A stretch of DNA of 64,000 nucleotides from Salinimicrobium sediminilitoris (GCF_020866905.1 NZ_JAIVCC010000001.1:91148-155147), one strand, 5' to 3'. Counted from the first letter of the stretch, positions 24,823 through 34,856 are shown. Notes: a model not told the origin generated them from the letters alone. Program-made: numbers and translations.

Positions 24823-25566
24823 CTATAATGTTTTCATTTTTTTCCGGCGGGTAAAAGAAAAAAGAGGGGTGATAGTGTCGGTGAGCTGGAGACGGTGTCT
24901 TCTTCTACGGTAGACGATTTTCTGAGGCAGACCGCTGTACTTTAGACACCATCGTACTGTTTCTTTAGAAATTGGCCTCGAATAGTTTTTCTTAATCTTT
25001 AAAAGTCTTTCTTTTTCTGCAGCTCTTTTTAAACGAGAAGCAATGGCTTTGGAAATTTTAAAGATCTTTTCTACTCCATTGACTGAAACAGGTACAGCTT
25101 TTTTTCTGCTCCGACCAGATAGAAGAAAATGACAGGTTCTCCCTTTTTTCTGAACGCTTTCCTTTTCTCTTTGTCTTTTCAGATAAATACTGTGTAAATA
25201 AGCAAAAATTCCTGCCCCTATAAAAGCCTTTAATCTATAGAGGTCAAATGGTAGCATGAGGATAGCACTACGGCTCCTCCACTCATTTTCATCCCTTATT
25301 CTATCAAAAGATTTTATCAGGTAGTAACCGGTTTTTGTATTGAGCCTTAGCCATCCTTTTTCTTCAAAGAACCGAACATAGGATTTCATGGTTTTCTCTG
25401 ACTTTATCCTTAATACCTGCTGAATGGCTCTCATTTCTCCCCATGACAGTTTGGATTTTCCTTGCGGGTACATCATTTTGAGTAGCAGGAAAAACCGGAG
25501 CCTGGAAACATAATGTTCCTGTTGGGCAGAGATCAGTAGTTGAACCGGGACTTTTATCGGACGCAT
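24823..25566 (-). CDS. Uncharacterised basic protein, winged-helix-like (mobile-element associated)
   Basis: This protein of 247 aa is very basic (many Arg/Lys pairs, C-terminus RRKKMKTL) and has no membrane segment. Residues about 25-95 (FFLLLKMMYPQGKSKLSW, then an IKSEKTMKSYVRFFEEKGWLRL helix pair) look like a winged helix-turn-helix that reads a wing-like LNTKTGYYLI. I cannot name a family. The position beside an integrase and iteron-like repeats suggests a plasmid- or transposon-type control or replication protein. It lies 297 bp from the integrase on the same strand, with a terminator-like hairpin between. Confidence 0.55.
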   Translation of the reverse strand: MRPIKVPVQLLISAQQEHYVSRLRFFLLLKMMYPQGKSKLSWGEMRAIQQVLRIKSEKTMKSYVRFFEEKGWLRLNTKTGYYLIKSFDRIRDENEWRSRSAILMLPFDLYRLKAFIGAGIFAYLHSIYLKRQREKESVQKKGRTCHFLLSGRSRKKAVPVSVNGVEKIFKISKAIASRLKRAAEKERLLKIKKNYSRPISKETVRWCLKYSGLPQKIVYRRRRHRLQLTDTITPLFSFTRRKKMKTL

Positions 25567-25659
25567 ATGGATTAAGAAATAGAAGATGAATAAATTCTAA
25601 AGCGGGATCAGGACCTAAGGCGGCTTAAAAGCTGAAGTGTTATTCTTACCCATGATAGT

Positions 25660-25706
25660 GAAATAAAAATCCCTCCAAAAGTCTTAAGTTGACCTTCAGA
25701 GGGATA
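25660..25706 (-). terminator. Terminator-like hairpin downstream of the IntDOT-like integrase
   Basis: ATCCCTC (25669-25675) pairs with GAGGGAT (25699-25705). On the minus strand the stem is followed by ATTTTTATTT. It is located between the integrase stop and the next minus-strand gene, so it probably ends the integrase transcript. Confidence 0.5.
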
Positions 25707-25862
25707 GGTGGTTTGACTTTCGAAAGCCAATTTCAGAAAGGGTTCATGGAGGAGTGAATTGAAGAACTACTTTAACTATTTCGAAGACTCAGAATTATGC
25801 TTTCTCTAAAGGATTCCTTCAATCAATGATAAAACGATAATAGAAAAGTGTCAGAACAAGTA

Positions 25863-27101
25863 TTAACCAACTAACTTTTTCTTCTGCATTTTGACCTTAA
25901 GCTCATTCATGTCCTCACTAACCTTTTTCTCAATTACCCTGGCATATATTTGGGTAGTTGTAAGCTTTGTGTGACCTAGAAGTTTAGATACGGTTTCCAG
26001 GGGAACACCATTAGTAAGAGTTACAGTTGTTGCAAAGGTATGTCGCGCCATATGGAAGGTGAGGTGTTTTTTGATCTTACACAGGTATGCTATTTCTTTT
26101 AAATAGGAATTGATCTTCTGATTGGAAAGAACAGGTAATAAGGTATTTGTTATCGAAGTGCGATAGTCTTTTTTATATTTTTCAATAATCCCCAGGGCCT
26201 CAGGAAGCAATGGAACTTTTACCGGGGTGGAGGTCTTTTTGCGACTGGTTATGATCCACAGGTTGCCATCTTCACCTTCCACTATATTCTTTTTGGTCAG
26301 TAACATAATATCCCCATAGGCAATACCAGTAAAACAACTAAAAAGAAAAAGATCCTTGACATTTGTTAGCCTCGGGATGGAACATGAGAGGTTTTCCAGT
26401 CTTTCCATTTCTGTCTCAGTCAAAAAATCTCTTTCTTTTTTAATTAATTTGGGTTTGAACTTTATAAAAGGATCCTTCTCCATCCACTCCATATGAAACG
26501 CCATTCTAATCATCTTTCTCAGTCTCTGAATGTGTTTCATAATGGTATTATTACCAATCTTTGCTTGATAATGCTTGGGTTTATAAGAACGTAAGAAACT
26601 TTCGAATCCGATGATAAAACTGTAGTCAAGATCTTTTAGAAAAACATCACTGCTCTGATACTCTTTCTGGATAAATTCCATGATATAATTTTGACTCGTC
26701 TTGAAGTGGCGCATGGTATCATAATGAAGTATGGGTTGCATTTTTTCATTATGATAAGCAATCAATTCCGACATCGATGTATGATCCTTATCTTCTCCGA
26801 GAAAACGAGCTTTAAGGGATTGGGCTGTAAAAATGGTGCCGGAGGCTTTAAGATCCATATAGCACTGGAATATTTGTGTACGAGTTTGCGCTATGAATCC
26901 ATTTACCTGAATTGAATCTTTATCTTTTGTTCTCAGACGACCCTTGCTTTTATCCCAGTGTTCTGGATTTACTTTTGTTTTTAAACTAATATTAGCTCGC
27001 TGTCTGTTAACCACAATACGAGCATAAATTTCGGCCAATCCATCTTTGGCCCTGGAGTTATTAATCCAGAAGAGAATAGAGAATGTTTGTGATGAAGTCA
27101 T
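25863..27101 (-). CDS. Tyrosine recombinase/integrase, IntDOT-like
   Basis: This Bacteroidota-type tyrosine recombinase has 412 aa, close to the 411 of CTnDOT integrase. It has an N-terminal arm-binding domain (about 1-95), a SAM-like core-binding domain (about 105-210) and a catalytic domain from about 225. Catalytic residues visible are HMARH (His/Arg II), the LLGHT His and the nucleophile Tyr in IYARV. The Arg I position reads TGIAYGD, with no Arg. IntDOT is also known to lack Arg I, so the enzyme may still be active. It sits just outside the left end of the tRNA-Arg island and has its own inverted-repeat sites upstream, so it is probably from a separate element. Confidence 0.88.
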   Translation of the reverse strand: MTSSQTFSILFWINNSRAKDGLAEIYARIVVNRQRANISLKTKVNPEHWDKSKGRLRTKDKDSIQVNGFIAQTRTQIFQCYMDLKASGTIFTAQSLKARFLGEDKDHTSMSELIAYHNEKMQPILHYDTMRHFKTSQNYIMEFIQKEYQSSDVFLKDLDYSFIIGFESFLRSYKPKHYQAKIGNNTIMKHIQRLRKMIRMAFHMEWMEKDPFIKFKPKLIKKERDFLTETEMERLENLSCSIPRLTNVKDLFLFSCFTGIAYGDIMLLTKKNIVEGEDGNLWIITSRKKTSTPVKVPLLPEALGIIEKYKKDYRTSITNTLLPVLSNQKINSYLKEIAYLCKIKKHLTFHMARHTFATTVTLTNGVPLETVSKLLGHTKLTTTQIYARVIEKKVSEDMNELKVKMQKKKLVG

Positions 27102-27182
27102 AGTTGTTCGTCTTTAAATGAGTATTCCGTGAAAGACGAAAGTCAAACCAACTATAAATGAAAGATACAAAATTCAGCACTT

Positions 27183-27227
27183 GGTCAACAAATTTCTCAA
27201 GTTAATTTGTTGACCGGATTGTTGACC
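27183..27227. repeat. Inverted-repeat arm-type sites upstream of the IntDOT-like integrase
   Basis: GGTCAACAAATT (27183-27194) and its exact reverse complement AATTTGTTGACC (27204-27215) are separated by 9 bp. A third copy of TTGTTGACC follows at 27219-27227. These lie 80-125 bp upstream of the integrase start and are candidate arm-binding or autoregulatory sites. Confidence 0.5.
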
Positions 27228-27272
27228 TTACAACCCTAAATCAGACAACATTATTTGATATCAAAAAAATGA

Positions 27273-27306
27273 AAAACCCTGAAAATCAATAGATTAACAG
27301 GGTTTT
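27273..27306 (-). terminator. Original terminator of the tRNA-Arg gene, displaced by the island
   Basis: AAAACCCTG (27273-27281) pairs perfectly with CAGGGTTTT (27298-27306). On the minus strand it follows the tRNA 3'-end fragment in attL and is followed by a T-rich run. It is therefore likely the terminator that served the tRNA before the island inserted. Confidence 0.55.
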
Positions 27307-27318
27307 CGAGTCTAAAAA

Positions 27319-27333
27319 GTGACCTCGACAGGA
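27319..27333. repeat. attL, left 15-bp direct repeat
   Basis: GTGACCTCGACAGGA is identical to 61786-61800, the 3' end of the tRNA-Arg gene. The match stops on both sides (A/T before, C/T after). It marks the left boundary of the island. Confidence 0.85.
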
Positions 27334-27471
27334 CTACTTCTTATTTATACTCACTTATTCTATTTTAATTAAATTTTCAGTACATATCCTTTATGTATGG
27401 CGGTTCGTAGCTGTTTCTAAAGGATGTTATTCATAAAAAACTAAAGTTGAATAACGTTAAATTCAAGAAAG

Positions 27472-27492
27472 GGCGGTACATTAGGCGGTACA
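27472..27492. repeat. Left integrase arm sites (GGCGGTACA x2)
   Basis: Two direct copies at 27472-27480 and 27484-27492 have a 12-bp period, just upstream of the island integrase. The second reads GGCGGTACAAAA, a 12-base match to the copy at 61722 near the right end. Confidence 0.6.
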
Positions 27493-27508
27493 AAATTAAC
27501 TCTAAAAA

Positions 27509-28774
27509 ATGGGATCGGTCAAAGTAAAACTCCGCCAAGGAACAGGAACTACACAAAATATCTACATTCATTTCAATTACGGCCGAAAGAAACAGTACCG
27601 ATATGCGACCGGGTTGAGTATAAAAAAAACTGCACATTGGGATGAACAAAATAATGCAGTAAAGAACGTATTAGCGGAACCCGATAGCAGTAATATTAAT
27701 GCAGACCTGGCTGAGCTTCTAACTTTTTCCCGGCAATTATTAAGAGATTTAGAAAAAGAGGATATTCCAATTGACAATAGGATCCTTAAGCAGCGGATCA
27801 ATCAGTGGAAAAACAAGAGTGACGGAAATAAAGAAGCTAACTATTTGACAGACCATTACAAGTGGTTTACGGAATACTTTAAGAGCAAACCTCGACCAAG
27901 CACCGGAAAGCCTCTTGCTAAGAGTACTCTAAAGCCATATAAAAATACTCTCCGGATTCTTGAAGATTATGAAAACCATATCGGCGGCAGATTAGCTTTT
28001 CAGCATATCAGCCTGACGTTCCATTCCGAATTCATCCAATGGCTACAGGACAAAGGATATACTGATAATTATATCGGAACCCAAATCAAGAACATAAAGA
28101 CGGTCATGCATGATGCTTTTGAAAGAGGGCTTCACAAGAGTCTGGACTACCAAAAATCAGCCTTTACCAAACCCAAAGAAGAGGTGAACCATATTTATCT
28201 CACAATGGATGAAATTAAAAGCATCAAGGAAATAGAGTACTCAAAGCGCCCACATTTAGATATTGCCCGGGATCTTTTCGTCATAGCTGCAGTAACTGGT
28301 TTAAGAGTATCCGATTATAAAAGCCTTTCAACTTCAAACATCAAAGCCTTTAGAGGCATCAGCTATCTGGAAATTAGAACCCAGAAGACAGGCAAAGTAG
28401 TGCACATCCCGCTTCATCCGTTCATAAAAGATATATTGAAAAAGCGCGAAGGCCAATTTCCTATTATGATTCCGGAGCAAAAGATCAACGAGGCCCTAAA
28501 GAGCATTGGAAAAAAGGCCAAACTCAATGAGGAAATTACTATTGAGCGCACTGAAGGTGGAATCCGCACTAAAACCACGTTCAAAAAACACCAATTACTA
28601 ACTAACCATACTGCCAGAAGAAGCTTCTGCACCAACGCTTATAAGGCAGATATGCCTGTTATTGATATTATGGCTATTAGCGGACATACTTCAGAAAAGG
28701 TTTTTTACAACTATATAAAAGCTTCGCCAATGGAGAGATTGGAGAAAATTTCTAAGCATTCGTTCTTTAATTGA
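27509..28774 (+). CDS. Island tyrosine recombinase/integrase
   Basis: This integrase of 421 aa is of the Bacteroidota site-specific type. It has an N-terminal arm-binding domain (GSVKVKLRQGTG...), a SAM-like domain with AKSTLKPYKNTLRIL near residue 140, and a catalytic domain from about 225. The catalytic set is complete: Arg I in TGLRVSDY (about 268), HTARRSF (about 368), ISGHTSEKVF and the Tyr in YNYIK (about 405). It is the first gene inside attL and reads inward. Direct GGCGGTACA repeats immediately upstream are likely its arm sites. It should catalyse integration and excision at the tRNA-Arg 3' end. Confidence 0.93.
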   Translation: MGSVKVKLRQGTGTTQNIYIHFNYGRKKQYRYATGLSIKKTAHWDEQNNAVKNVLAEPDSSNINADLAELLTFSRQLLRDLEKEDIPIDNRILKQRINQWKNKSDGNKEANYLTDHYKWFTEYFKSKPRPSTGKPLAKSTLKPYKNTLRILEDYENHIGGRLAFQHISLTFHSEFIQWLQDKGYTDNYIGTQIKNIKTVMHDAFERGLHKSLDYQKSAFTKPKEEVNHIYLTMDEIKSIKEIEYSKRPHLDIARDLFVIAAVTGLRVSDYKSLSTSNIKAFRGISYLEIRTQKTGKVVHIPLHPFIKDILKKREGQFPIMIPEQKINEALKSIGKKAKLNEEITIERTEGGIRTKTTFKKHQLLTNHTARRSFCTNAYKADMPVIDIMAISGHTSEKVFYNYIKASPMERLEKISKHSFFN

Positions 28775-28944
28775 TCAGCTTTTTTCAATCTGATGAGAAT
28801 ATCTTTTTAAAAAGTTAAATAGCATTTATTGACGTATAGTAGAATCCTTTTAATATACCTCCATTTCTTCCATTTCAGCCTTTCTTCCTCAACATTATTT
28901 TTAGCTTTCGCCATGATGGCTTAAGGTATTGTAATAGGAATATG

Positions 28945-30894
28945 TTACCAATTGGCTTCTCCTGCACTAGGTAGGTACCATTCATGCCTAAGGTTTGGAA
29001 GTTTTTTATCAATGAATAAGATCATTCCAAAAGAGCCTAAACCTGAATAAAACAGTCTCAATTCAGGGTGACTGGACAGTATAACTGTCTTAACGATGTT
29101 CTTTGATACAATTTTTCGCATTTGATAATGATATTCTTTTACTTCAGGAGCATACCAAAAAAATGTCCTTATCACCCTTGAATCGATTTTATCTTGCATT
29201 TTGTCTACAAAACCCGGGGTAAAAGAAAGTTCTTCCCCTTCCATAAACAACTTATCGGCTAAAGTAATCTGAAGGTTTACAATAGGATTACCAAATCGCG
29301 CCTGATAAATAGAATTATCATTTGTGAAATCTAATCGAAAAATCCACATATTATGATTTAAGGCTTGCTGGAATTCTGATTTAGCCATTTCTACCATTAA
29401 AAATGAATTTGCCGTAAAATCATTCTTTGTATACCTCTTGTAATATGAGATATAATCATCTGATGCTAGGGACGGACTGTAATCACTGCTATAATTTTGC
29501 ACCATTTCATTAATTATTAACTGAAAAGTACTTGCAGCATTTTTTAGGCGTGTCTGAGGACTTAGTGGATTCTTAAAAACATCAGAATTCCTTGTCGAAA
29601 ATTCTCCCCTAAGAAGCATCTCTGCCATAGGTAAAATGGGGGGCGTACCGCCCCGGCCTTCCGGATCGTTTACCTTATGGTTCTTTAAATTAATTCCTTC
29701 TGGAATATTAGGTATTTCAGTCTGGTTAAGCAGGTTTCTAAAATCTCCTTTATATCGTTTAGCAAAATCTATGCTAACCATTCCAAACGAGAATACTAGG
29801 TCTGCCTTACGTAGATTGTCCATTAGAGTACCCTGAGTGGGTGCAGGCAAATTGAAAGTTTGATTAGGATTTGCCAGATAATTTTCCATATAAGTGACCT
29901 GGTTTTTTAAGTTTGTATTGACATTCCTTACCTCATCCTTATAGGTAGATTTTAATTCATCCGATGTTAGTAAATGGATGTAATCATGCTCCTGGAAAAA
30001 AGAGAACTGTACACTCCTGTTTTCACTGATTTCCAACATATCCTCGCTAAGGATTATAGGATCTTCACTTCCACGACCAATAGCGCTTAATCCTAGACTT
30101 TCTCCTTCTATATAATCTTGTAAAGATGTAAATTGCCCATTCAAAAAATCAATAACATTTTGTGCTCGCTGTAGTGACAGTGGACTATTAATACTATTTG
30201 TGCCTGTTTCACTTGCTCTACCGACAAATTTTGAGAAATTTTCTGAGAGTTCGGGCGATTTCCGCCAATATAATAAGTTCGAAATTTTAAATGGCGGATA
30301 AGCCTCATCTGGAACAACATCTGTTTCCAACTCAATCAAATTAGCAGGATCAGTAATAGCTATTTGATTAGATTCCCACCAAGAATTTGATCCATTCCTA
30401 CTTTTAAATCGTTCCAATAATTGTAAACGGATAACATTTTCGCGGGTATTAGATGCAAAACTTTCCGGACCCCAAAGCTGCGATATTAATAAGGCTTCTT
30501 TTTTCCCTTTTTCAATATTCGGGATAAAGGGGCGCTGGTAATGTTCGAAATCTCTGGTATCCAGCTTCGAATTCTTAATTAATTCATCTAAAAAAATTTC
30601 AGAAAAGAATTCAGACAAAGCATCTTTATGCGCTTGTTTTAATTCGCTTTTTTGTACCTCAAAATCATATAACAGAAAATAGTGCTCTGTTTTTTTACGA
30701 TAAACTGCTCCATACAGCCACTCTATATAATAGATATGGGCATGAATTACTTTTCCATTTTGAGATAAGTCAAAATCCTGAACAAAATTTTTATTCTTTT
30801 TATCTTTAAGCCTATCCTTTAGACGTTGTAATAAATGTCTAAACCCATCATTAGCTATAGCATAGCTTTCGTTGATTATTTCCGTTGGATCCAT
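28945..30894 (-). CDS. Uncharacterised protein with OmpA-like domain (649 aa)
   Basis: I do not recognise the whole protein. Residues about 235-300 read like an OmpA C-terminal domain: SLQRAQNVIDFLNGQ, then GRGSEDPI, then ENRSVQFSF, the last resembling the NRRVEI end of that domain. There is no signal peptide or transmembrane helix, which is odd for a peptidoglycan-binding domain. Flanking regions are mixed alpha/beta with many aromatic residues, and the C-terminal 200 residues look beta-rich. The gene is one base downstream of the 1245-aa lamin-tail gene on the same strand, so the two are an operon and probably work together. Cytoplasmic or non-Sec-secreted localisation is inferred. Confidence 0.6.
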   Translation of the reverse strand: MDPTEIINESYAIANDGFRHLLQRLKDRLKDKKNKNFVQDFDLSQNGKVIHAHIYYIEWLYGAVYRKKTEHYFLLYDFEVQKSELKQAHKDALSEFFSEIFLDELIKNSKLDTRDFEHYQRPFIPNIEKGKKEALLISQLWGPESFASNTRENVIRLQLLERFKSRNGSNSWWESNQIAITDPANLIELETDVVPDEAYPPFKISNLLYWRKSPELSENFSKFVGRASETGTNSINSPLSLQRAQNVIDFLNGQFTSLQDYIEGESLGLSAIGRGSEDPIILSEDMLEISENRSVQFSFFQEHDYIHLLTSDELKSTYKDEVRNVNTNLKNQVTYMENYLANPNQTFNLPAPTQGTLMDNLRKADLVFSFGMVSIDFAKRYKGDFRNLLNQTEIPNIPEGINLKNHKVNDPEGRGGTPPILPMAEMLLRGEFSTRNSDVFKNPLSPQTRLKNAASTFQLIINEMVQNYSSDYSPSLASDDYISYYKRYTKNDFTANSFLMVEMAKSEFQQALNHNMWIFRLDFTNDNSIYQARFGNPIVNLQITLADKLFMEGEELSFTPGFVDKMQDKIDSRVIRTFFWYAPEVKEYHYQMRKIVSKNIVKTVILSSHPELRLFYSGLGSFGMILFIDKKLPNLRHEWYLPSAGEANW

Positions 30895-30895
30895 A

Positions 30896-33800
30896 TTATC
30901 TGAGTGAAATGAATTGTATGTGTTTATTCAATTTGGGGTTTCCTGTATATATATGTGAAACTACTTTCCCATTAGAATCTTCTAATTTCAAAAACTCCCC
31001 TCGATTGTTTAGCATGGCGATCAATCGTCCTTTATGGTAGGCCTTCCAATTCTTAACCCCTAGAGTTCTTTCGCCAATAAAAATTTCATATTTCTTGCCG
31101 GGTTTTAATAGTTGTCTGTCACCAAAAATAAATTTATGGCCTGCAGCATCGGTCAAAGTCCAATGATCCATTTTAACTTCATTGGGGCTATTATTTTTAA
31201 TAATTACCTTTTCTCGATCCTCAATATTGTTTCTTTGAGCATCTTTATGATCATCTCCTTTGGAATTGATCACAGAGGCAATCGGATCGATAAATATTGA
31301 ATTTGAAGGCCGATTCTGATTCCGATGATCACAATAAAATCTTACATGCCTTTGGACTTGCTTATTGGAAAAATCTGAAGGTACTACCACTAAAACAAAT
31401 AGGTCATTATATCCGTGTTTTAGCTCTGAAGTATCAATATGTCCATTCAATCTGCTTCCAAAAATTTCACAGGAATTCAAATCGATTTCACGACCGTTGA
31501 GTAAGAGTTTGATCTGAATCGGACTGAAATTTTCAGGATCACCCAAATATCGTAATTCTCGTTCCCATTCATATAAAGCTAATCTACCGTCTGGGTCAAT
31601 TAGCTTGTCAGGGTGTAAGGATAACTGATTTTTAATGACCGTCTCTGCATCCAAACTTCCAAAATCAATATTTATATAGAGATATTTTCCATATATAGGT
31701 GTATCGTTATTTGCAACATCTATGATTAACGGACTATTAATTTTAATTTGCTCCGGTTGTAACTCATTAAGATGTTGAAGATGCTCCTGAAGCTTTAGGA
31801 ACTTATTCTCCATATTTCGGAGATCTTTTCGTAATATATTGTCAAGTTGGTCCTTACCAAAAAAATTTACACTTTCTTCCTTAATATTGGAGACACTGTA
31901 ATTAATTCTAGCTTCATTAGCTTTAGTTCTCCAATGATTTGGAATTGAATCTATAGTTTTGAAATTTATTTTCTCAAGGACGGAGAAATCAATAATTTCA
32001 TCTTCGATAAAGGTCTGGAACAATTGGCTGTTGAAATTATTGGTTTTCCCTCTATTTACCATTCTAATTATAAAATTGCTATTTTCCAAGTTGTTTAAAG
32101 CAAGCAACTTAAGATCCTCCATAAATTTTTTAGCTTTATCCTCCTCGGATTCATTGCCAAGAATAAAGTTATAAGCATCAACAAAAGGCTCTACTATCCA
32201 ATGAAGTTCAGCAAAGTCTATATCCCTGATCAAATCTTCAAAGAACAGCGCAATGGCTTCTTTTGTTTTATTATAAAGCTCATCCACAGCTTCAACTAAA
32301 CGTTCCAGGGTTTCGGCAATTTCTTCGATAAGGGCTTCTATTTTTTCCTTAAATTCTTCAATCAGCTCCTCTATACGTTCTAGTAAATCCTTCAATTTTG
32401 CCCATAAGGCATCTAAAATTTCAATGATAAAGTCAACGAAGAGAATTTTGAGCAGCTTCAATAGGTAAATAGCCAAGGCTACTGGCATTTCTAAAAGAAA
32501 TGCTTTTAACTGTGTCAAACCAATTGTTTGAAGAGTTTCCATTAATTCTGCTAATTCCTCCTTGGAGAAGTCCGGTAAAAAATCACAATCATTGAGCTCC
32601 TGGAGCTTATTCTCTATCTGATCTGCCGTGAGGGTTTGAAAATTTAAATGATTGCTTTCAGGATTAAAGATTACATATTCTAAGCCGCCGCTTATTTCTG
32701 CAATCCGGTCTTCGGTCCAGGTTTCAGTTCCCATGGAAGTTCGTGCAATAGCTAAAATATCCAGTAAAAATTGATTCGTAGCACGCAACATTTTATCTAC
32801 CATGGTAGAAGAAATATCATCGGGGAGGTCATATGGAACCACGGCATCGATTTGATCCTCAACTTTATTTTGAAGTCGAAGAGCCATATTATTAAGACTT
32901 CCACCTCGTATCCTACTTTCACATTGGGTAATAGAATCTGTTATGTTTCTTGCAGAATATTCGAGTAATTCGTGGACCAGAAATTTTACATTCTTTCCTA
33001 AAATATTGATTAGAAATTTAAGGGCAAGGGTGGTAACCTGGTCGATATCTTTTTTGGTTCCGTTTTCCACAAACACTTTTCGAAATAAACCAATAAAAAC
33101 ACTAGTATAACTCTGGTGAATATTGTCTAAAAGAACCTGGACAAAATCCTCCCCAAAATCCGTACTATTTTCCAAGACAGGTCTGAACTCATTTTCAAGA
33201 AGATTTGAAATCTCATCATTAAGTAAATGTTCCAATACATCTATACCAATATCTAATAATTCTTTCCTTGACTGTTCATCCTTCAACGTTATCAGCAGTT
33301 GAAACAATTTTGTAATTCTAGAGCCATTTGCACGCATTCGGTCAACTAAAAATTTGATCCTATTTACGGTATTATTTGTATTGGTTTGTAGGAATTCCTC
33401 AATACAAGATGCATCGAGATAATCATAGCAGTCATTTTCGGAAGTGATTTCTGGAAGAGATCGACCAACCAAATTTTGAAAATCCCCCTGTGTAAACTCT
33501 GGAATATTTTTCCATTGATCTCTATTAGAATCATCGATTAGATATCCTAAGAAATAAGCATGTGAAATTATGTTTTTAAGAGGAGCTATCTGATCATATT
33601 CTAATTTATCAAGTAAATTTACCAGACTAACTAAATGGGGTAATAATTTAAAAATGTTTGTTTTCTGCTTCCAATCCTGTTCTATTTTCTCCAGCCAAAC
33701 CAGAATTTCATTGATATCATCAATATAAAGATCTTCATTGTCATCTAACCAGGTAATCAATTGACGGGTTTGCAGATTAATTAAATCTTCAAATATTTTG

Positions 33801-34633
33801 TTAATTTGATCAAATAAAAACTGATAAGAGAATTCACTGATTGTATTGTAAAATAATTTTCGTTTGTCACCAATCTCCGAAGCACTAGCGTCAATAATGG
33901 TATCGAGTACGGTGTCCCAAACAAGAAATACAATCTTTTTCTGATCATCATCTAAAAGTTGCTGGTCAGCAGTTTCTTCTTTAACTGCTTTGAGAAGGAT
34001 ATCCTTGGAATCTCTAAAAAACTCAGTAATATTTTCAAATCGAGACATAGTAAAGAAGTCAAAACCTGCTCCAAACATAAAAGCAGCTTCTGCATTCAAT
34101 CTAAAGTCAAAACCGGCCTTTTCAGTGTTAGTCGCCATCAGTCTTCCTCGACAAACGATTTCTGCAGCAGCAGTAATGGCAACTTGTGCATTGGCTTCTA
34201 CCCCGACACCCACTTCCAATTGCTCAACAAATTTTTTAAATATTTGAAGTTGTATCGTGCTGGAATTATCTCCAACATTTTCAATGATTTTTTCCAGGGT
34301 AAGTCTTAGTTCTAATCTTGCTCTTATATAGGCCTTTAAATAGGCCTGAACAGAGGCGATTAATCCAATTTCATCAAGTAATTTTGGAGAAAGCTGAGCC
34401 GCGATTTGAAGCCCAACTTCAGCACCAGCCTCAATTTCCACAATAGCCTCGAAAAAATCGGTAACATTTGCTGATAATCCTGCTCTCCCTGAAGCCTCTG
34501 CTTCAAACTGTAAATTAAATCCGTTACAAAAATCCGCTGCCAAATCAACTCCATATCCTAACGATGCAAAAGCGTTTTCACTATTAACTCCTAAACTTCC
34601 ATTCTTTGAAAGATCTACTAATTGATTAGCCAT
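30896..34633 (-). CDS. Giant helical protein with C-terminal lamin-tail-like domain (1245 aa)
   Basis: The N-terminal 200 residues are rich in Ala/Glu/Gly with repetitive amphipathic segments (QFEAEASGRAGLSANV, EIEAGAEVGLQIAAQL, GVGVEANAQVAITAAAE). The middle is long and alpha-helical, with a strong heptad-like stretch around residues 735-800 (KLKDLLERIEELIEEF and similar). A beta-sandwich of lamin-tail (LTD) type is suggested at about 1125-1240 by INSKGDDHKD, EKVIIKNNSPNEVKM, WTLTDAAGHKF and GEFLKLEDSNGKVV. There is no signal peptide. It is transcribed with the OmpA-domain gene and divergently from 35011. The function is unknown; a structural, adhesive or pore-type role is possible. Confidence 0.62.
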   Translation of the reverse strand: MANQLVDLSKNGSLGVNSENAFASLGYGVDLAADFCNGFNLQFEAEASGRAGLSANVTDFFEAIVEIEAGAEVGLQIAAQLSPKLLDEIGLIASVQAYLKAYIRARLELRLTLEKIIENVGDNSSTIQLQIFKKFVEQLEVGVGVEANAQVAITAAAEIVCRGRLMATNTEKAGFDFRLNAEAAFMFGAGFDFFTMSRFENITEFFRDSKDILLKAVKEETADQQLLDDDQKKIVFLVWDTVLDTIIDASASEIGDKRKLFYNTISEFSYQFLFDQINKIFEDLINLQTRQLITWLDDNEDLYIDDINEILVWLEKIEQDWKQKTNIFKLLPHLVSLVNLLDKLEYDQIAPLKNIISHAYFLGYLIDDSNRDQWKNIPEFTQGDFQNLVGRSLPEITSENDCYDYLDASCIEEFLQTNTNNTVNRIKFLVDRMRANGSRITKLFQLLITLKDEQSRKELLDIGIDVLEHLLNDEISNLLENEFRPVLENSTDFGEDFVQVLLDNIHQSYTSVFIGLFRKVFVENGTKKDIDQVTTLALKFLINILGKNVKFLVHELLEYSARNITDSITQCESRIRGGSLNNMALRLQNKVEDQIDAVVPYDLPDDISSTMVDKMLRATNQFLLDILAIARTSMGTETWTEDRIAEISGGLEYVIFNPESNHLNFQTLTADQIENKLQELNDCDFLPDFSKEELAELMETLQTIGLTQLKAFLLEMPVALAIYLLKLLKILFVDFIIEILDALWAKLKDLLERIEELIEEFKEKIEALIEEIAETLERLVEAVDELYNKTKEAIALFFEDLIRDIDFAELHWIVEPFVDAYNFILGNESEEDKAKKFMEDLKLLALNNLENSNFIIRMVNRGKTNNFNSQLFQTFIEDEIIDFSVLEKINFKTIDSIPNHWRTKANEARINYSVSNIKEESVNFFGKDQLDNILRKDLRNMENKFLKLQEHLQHLNELQPEQIKINSPLIIDVANNDTPIYGKYLYINIDFGSLDAETVIKNQLSLHPDKLIDPDGRLALYEWERELRYLGDPENFSPIQIKLLLNGREIDLNSCEIFGSRLNGHIDTSELKHGYNDLFVLVVVPSDFSNKQVQRHVRFYCDHRNQNRPSNSIFIDPIASVINSKGDDHKDAQRNNIEDREKVIIKNNSPNEVKMDHWTLTDAAGHKFIFGDRQLLKPGKKYEIFIGERTLGVKNWKAYHKGRLIAMLNNRGEFLKLEDSNGKVVSHIYTGNPKLNKHIQFISLR

Positions 34634-34856
34634 TTGATTTATTTAAGGAAAGAAATCGGGTAGGGCGATATTCTAATTGGTTAATTCATAGTAAGTTAAA
34701 TATTTGTTGCATATAAACAAAAAATATATTCACCAGCGGGGAATTTCACTGAAATAGAGTGCTAGTTAAAGTTCAGTACAGTTAATAGCAGCTGAAATTT
34801 CAAAATTATGAACCAGTAGTAGTCGAAAATTCTTTCCAAGACTTCATTAAACTTTC

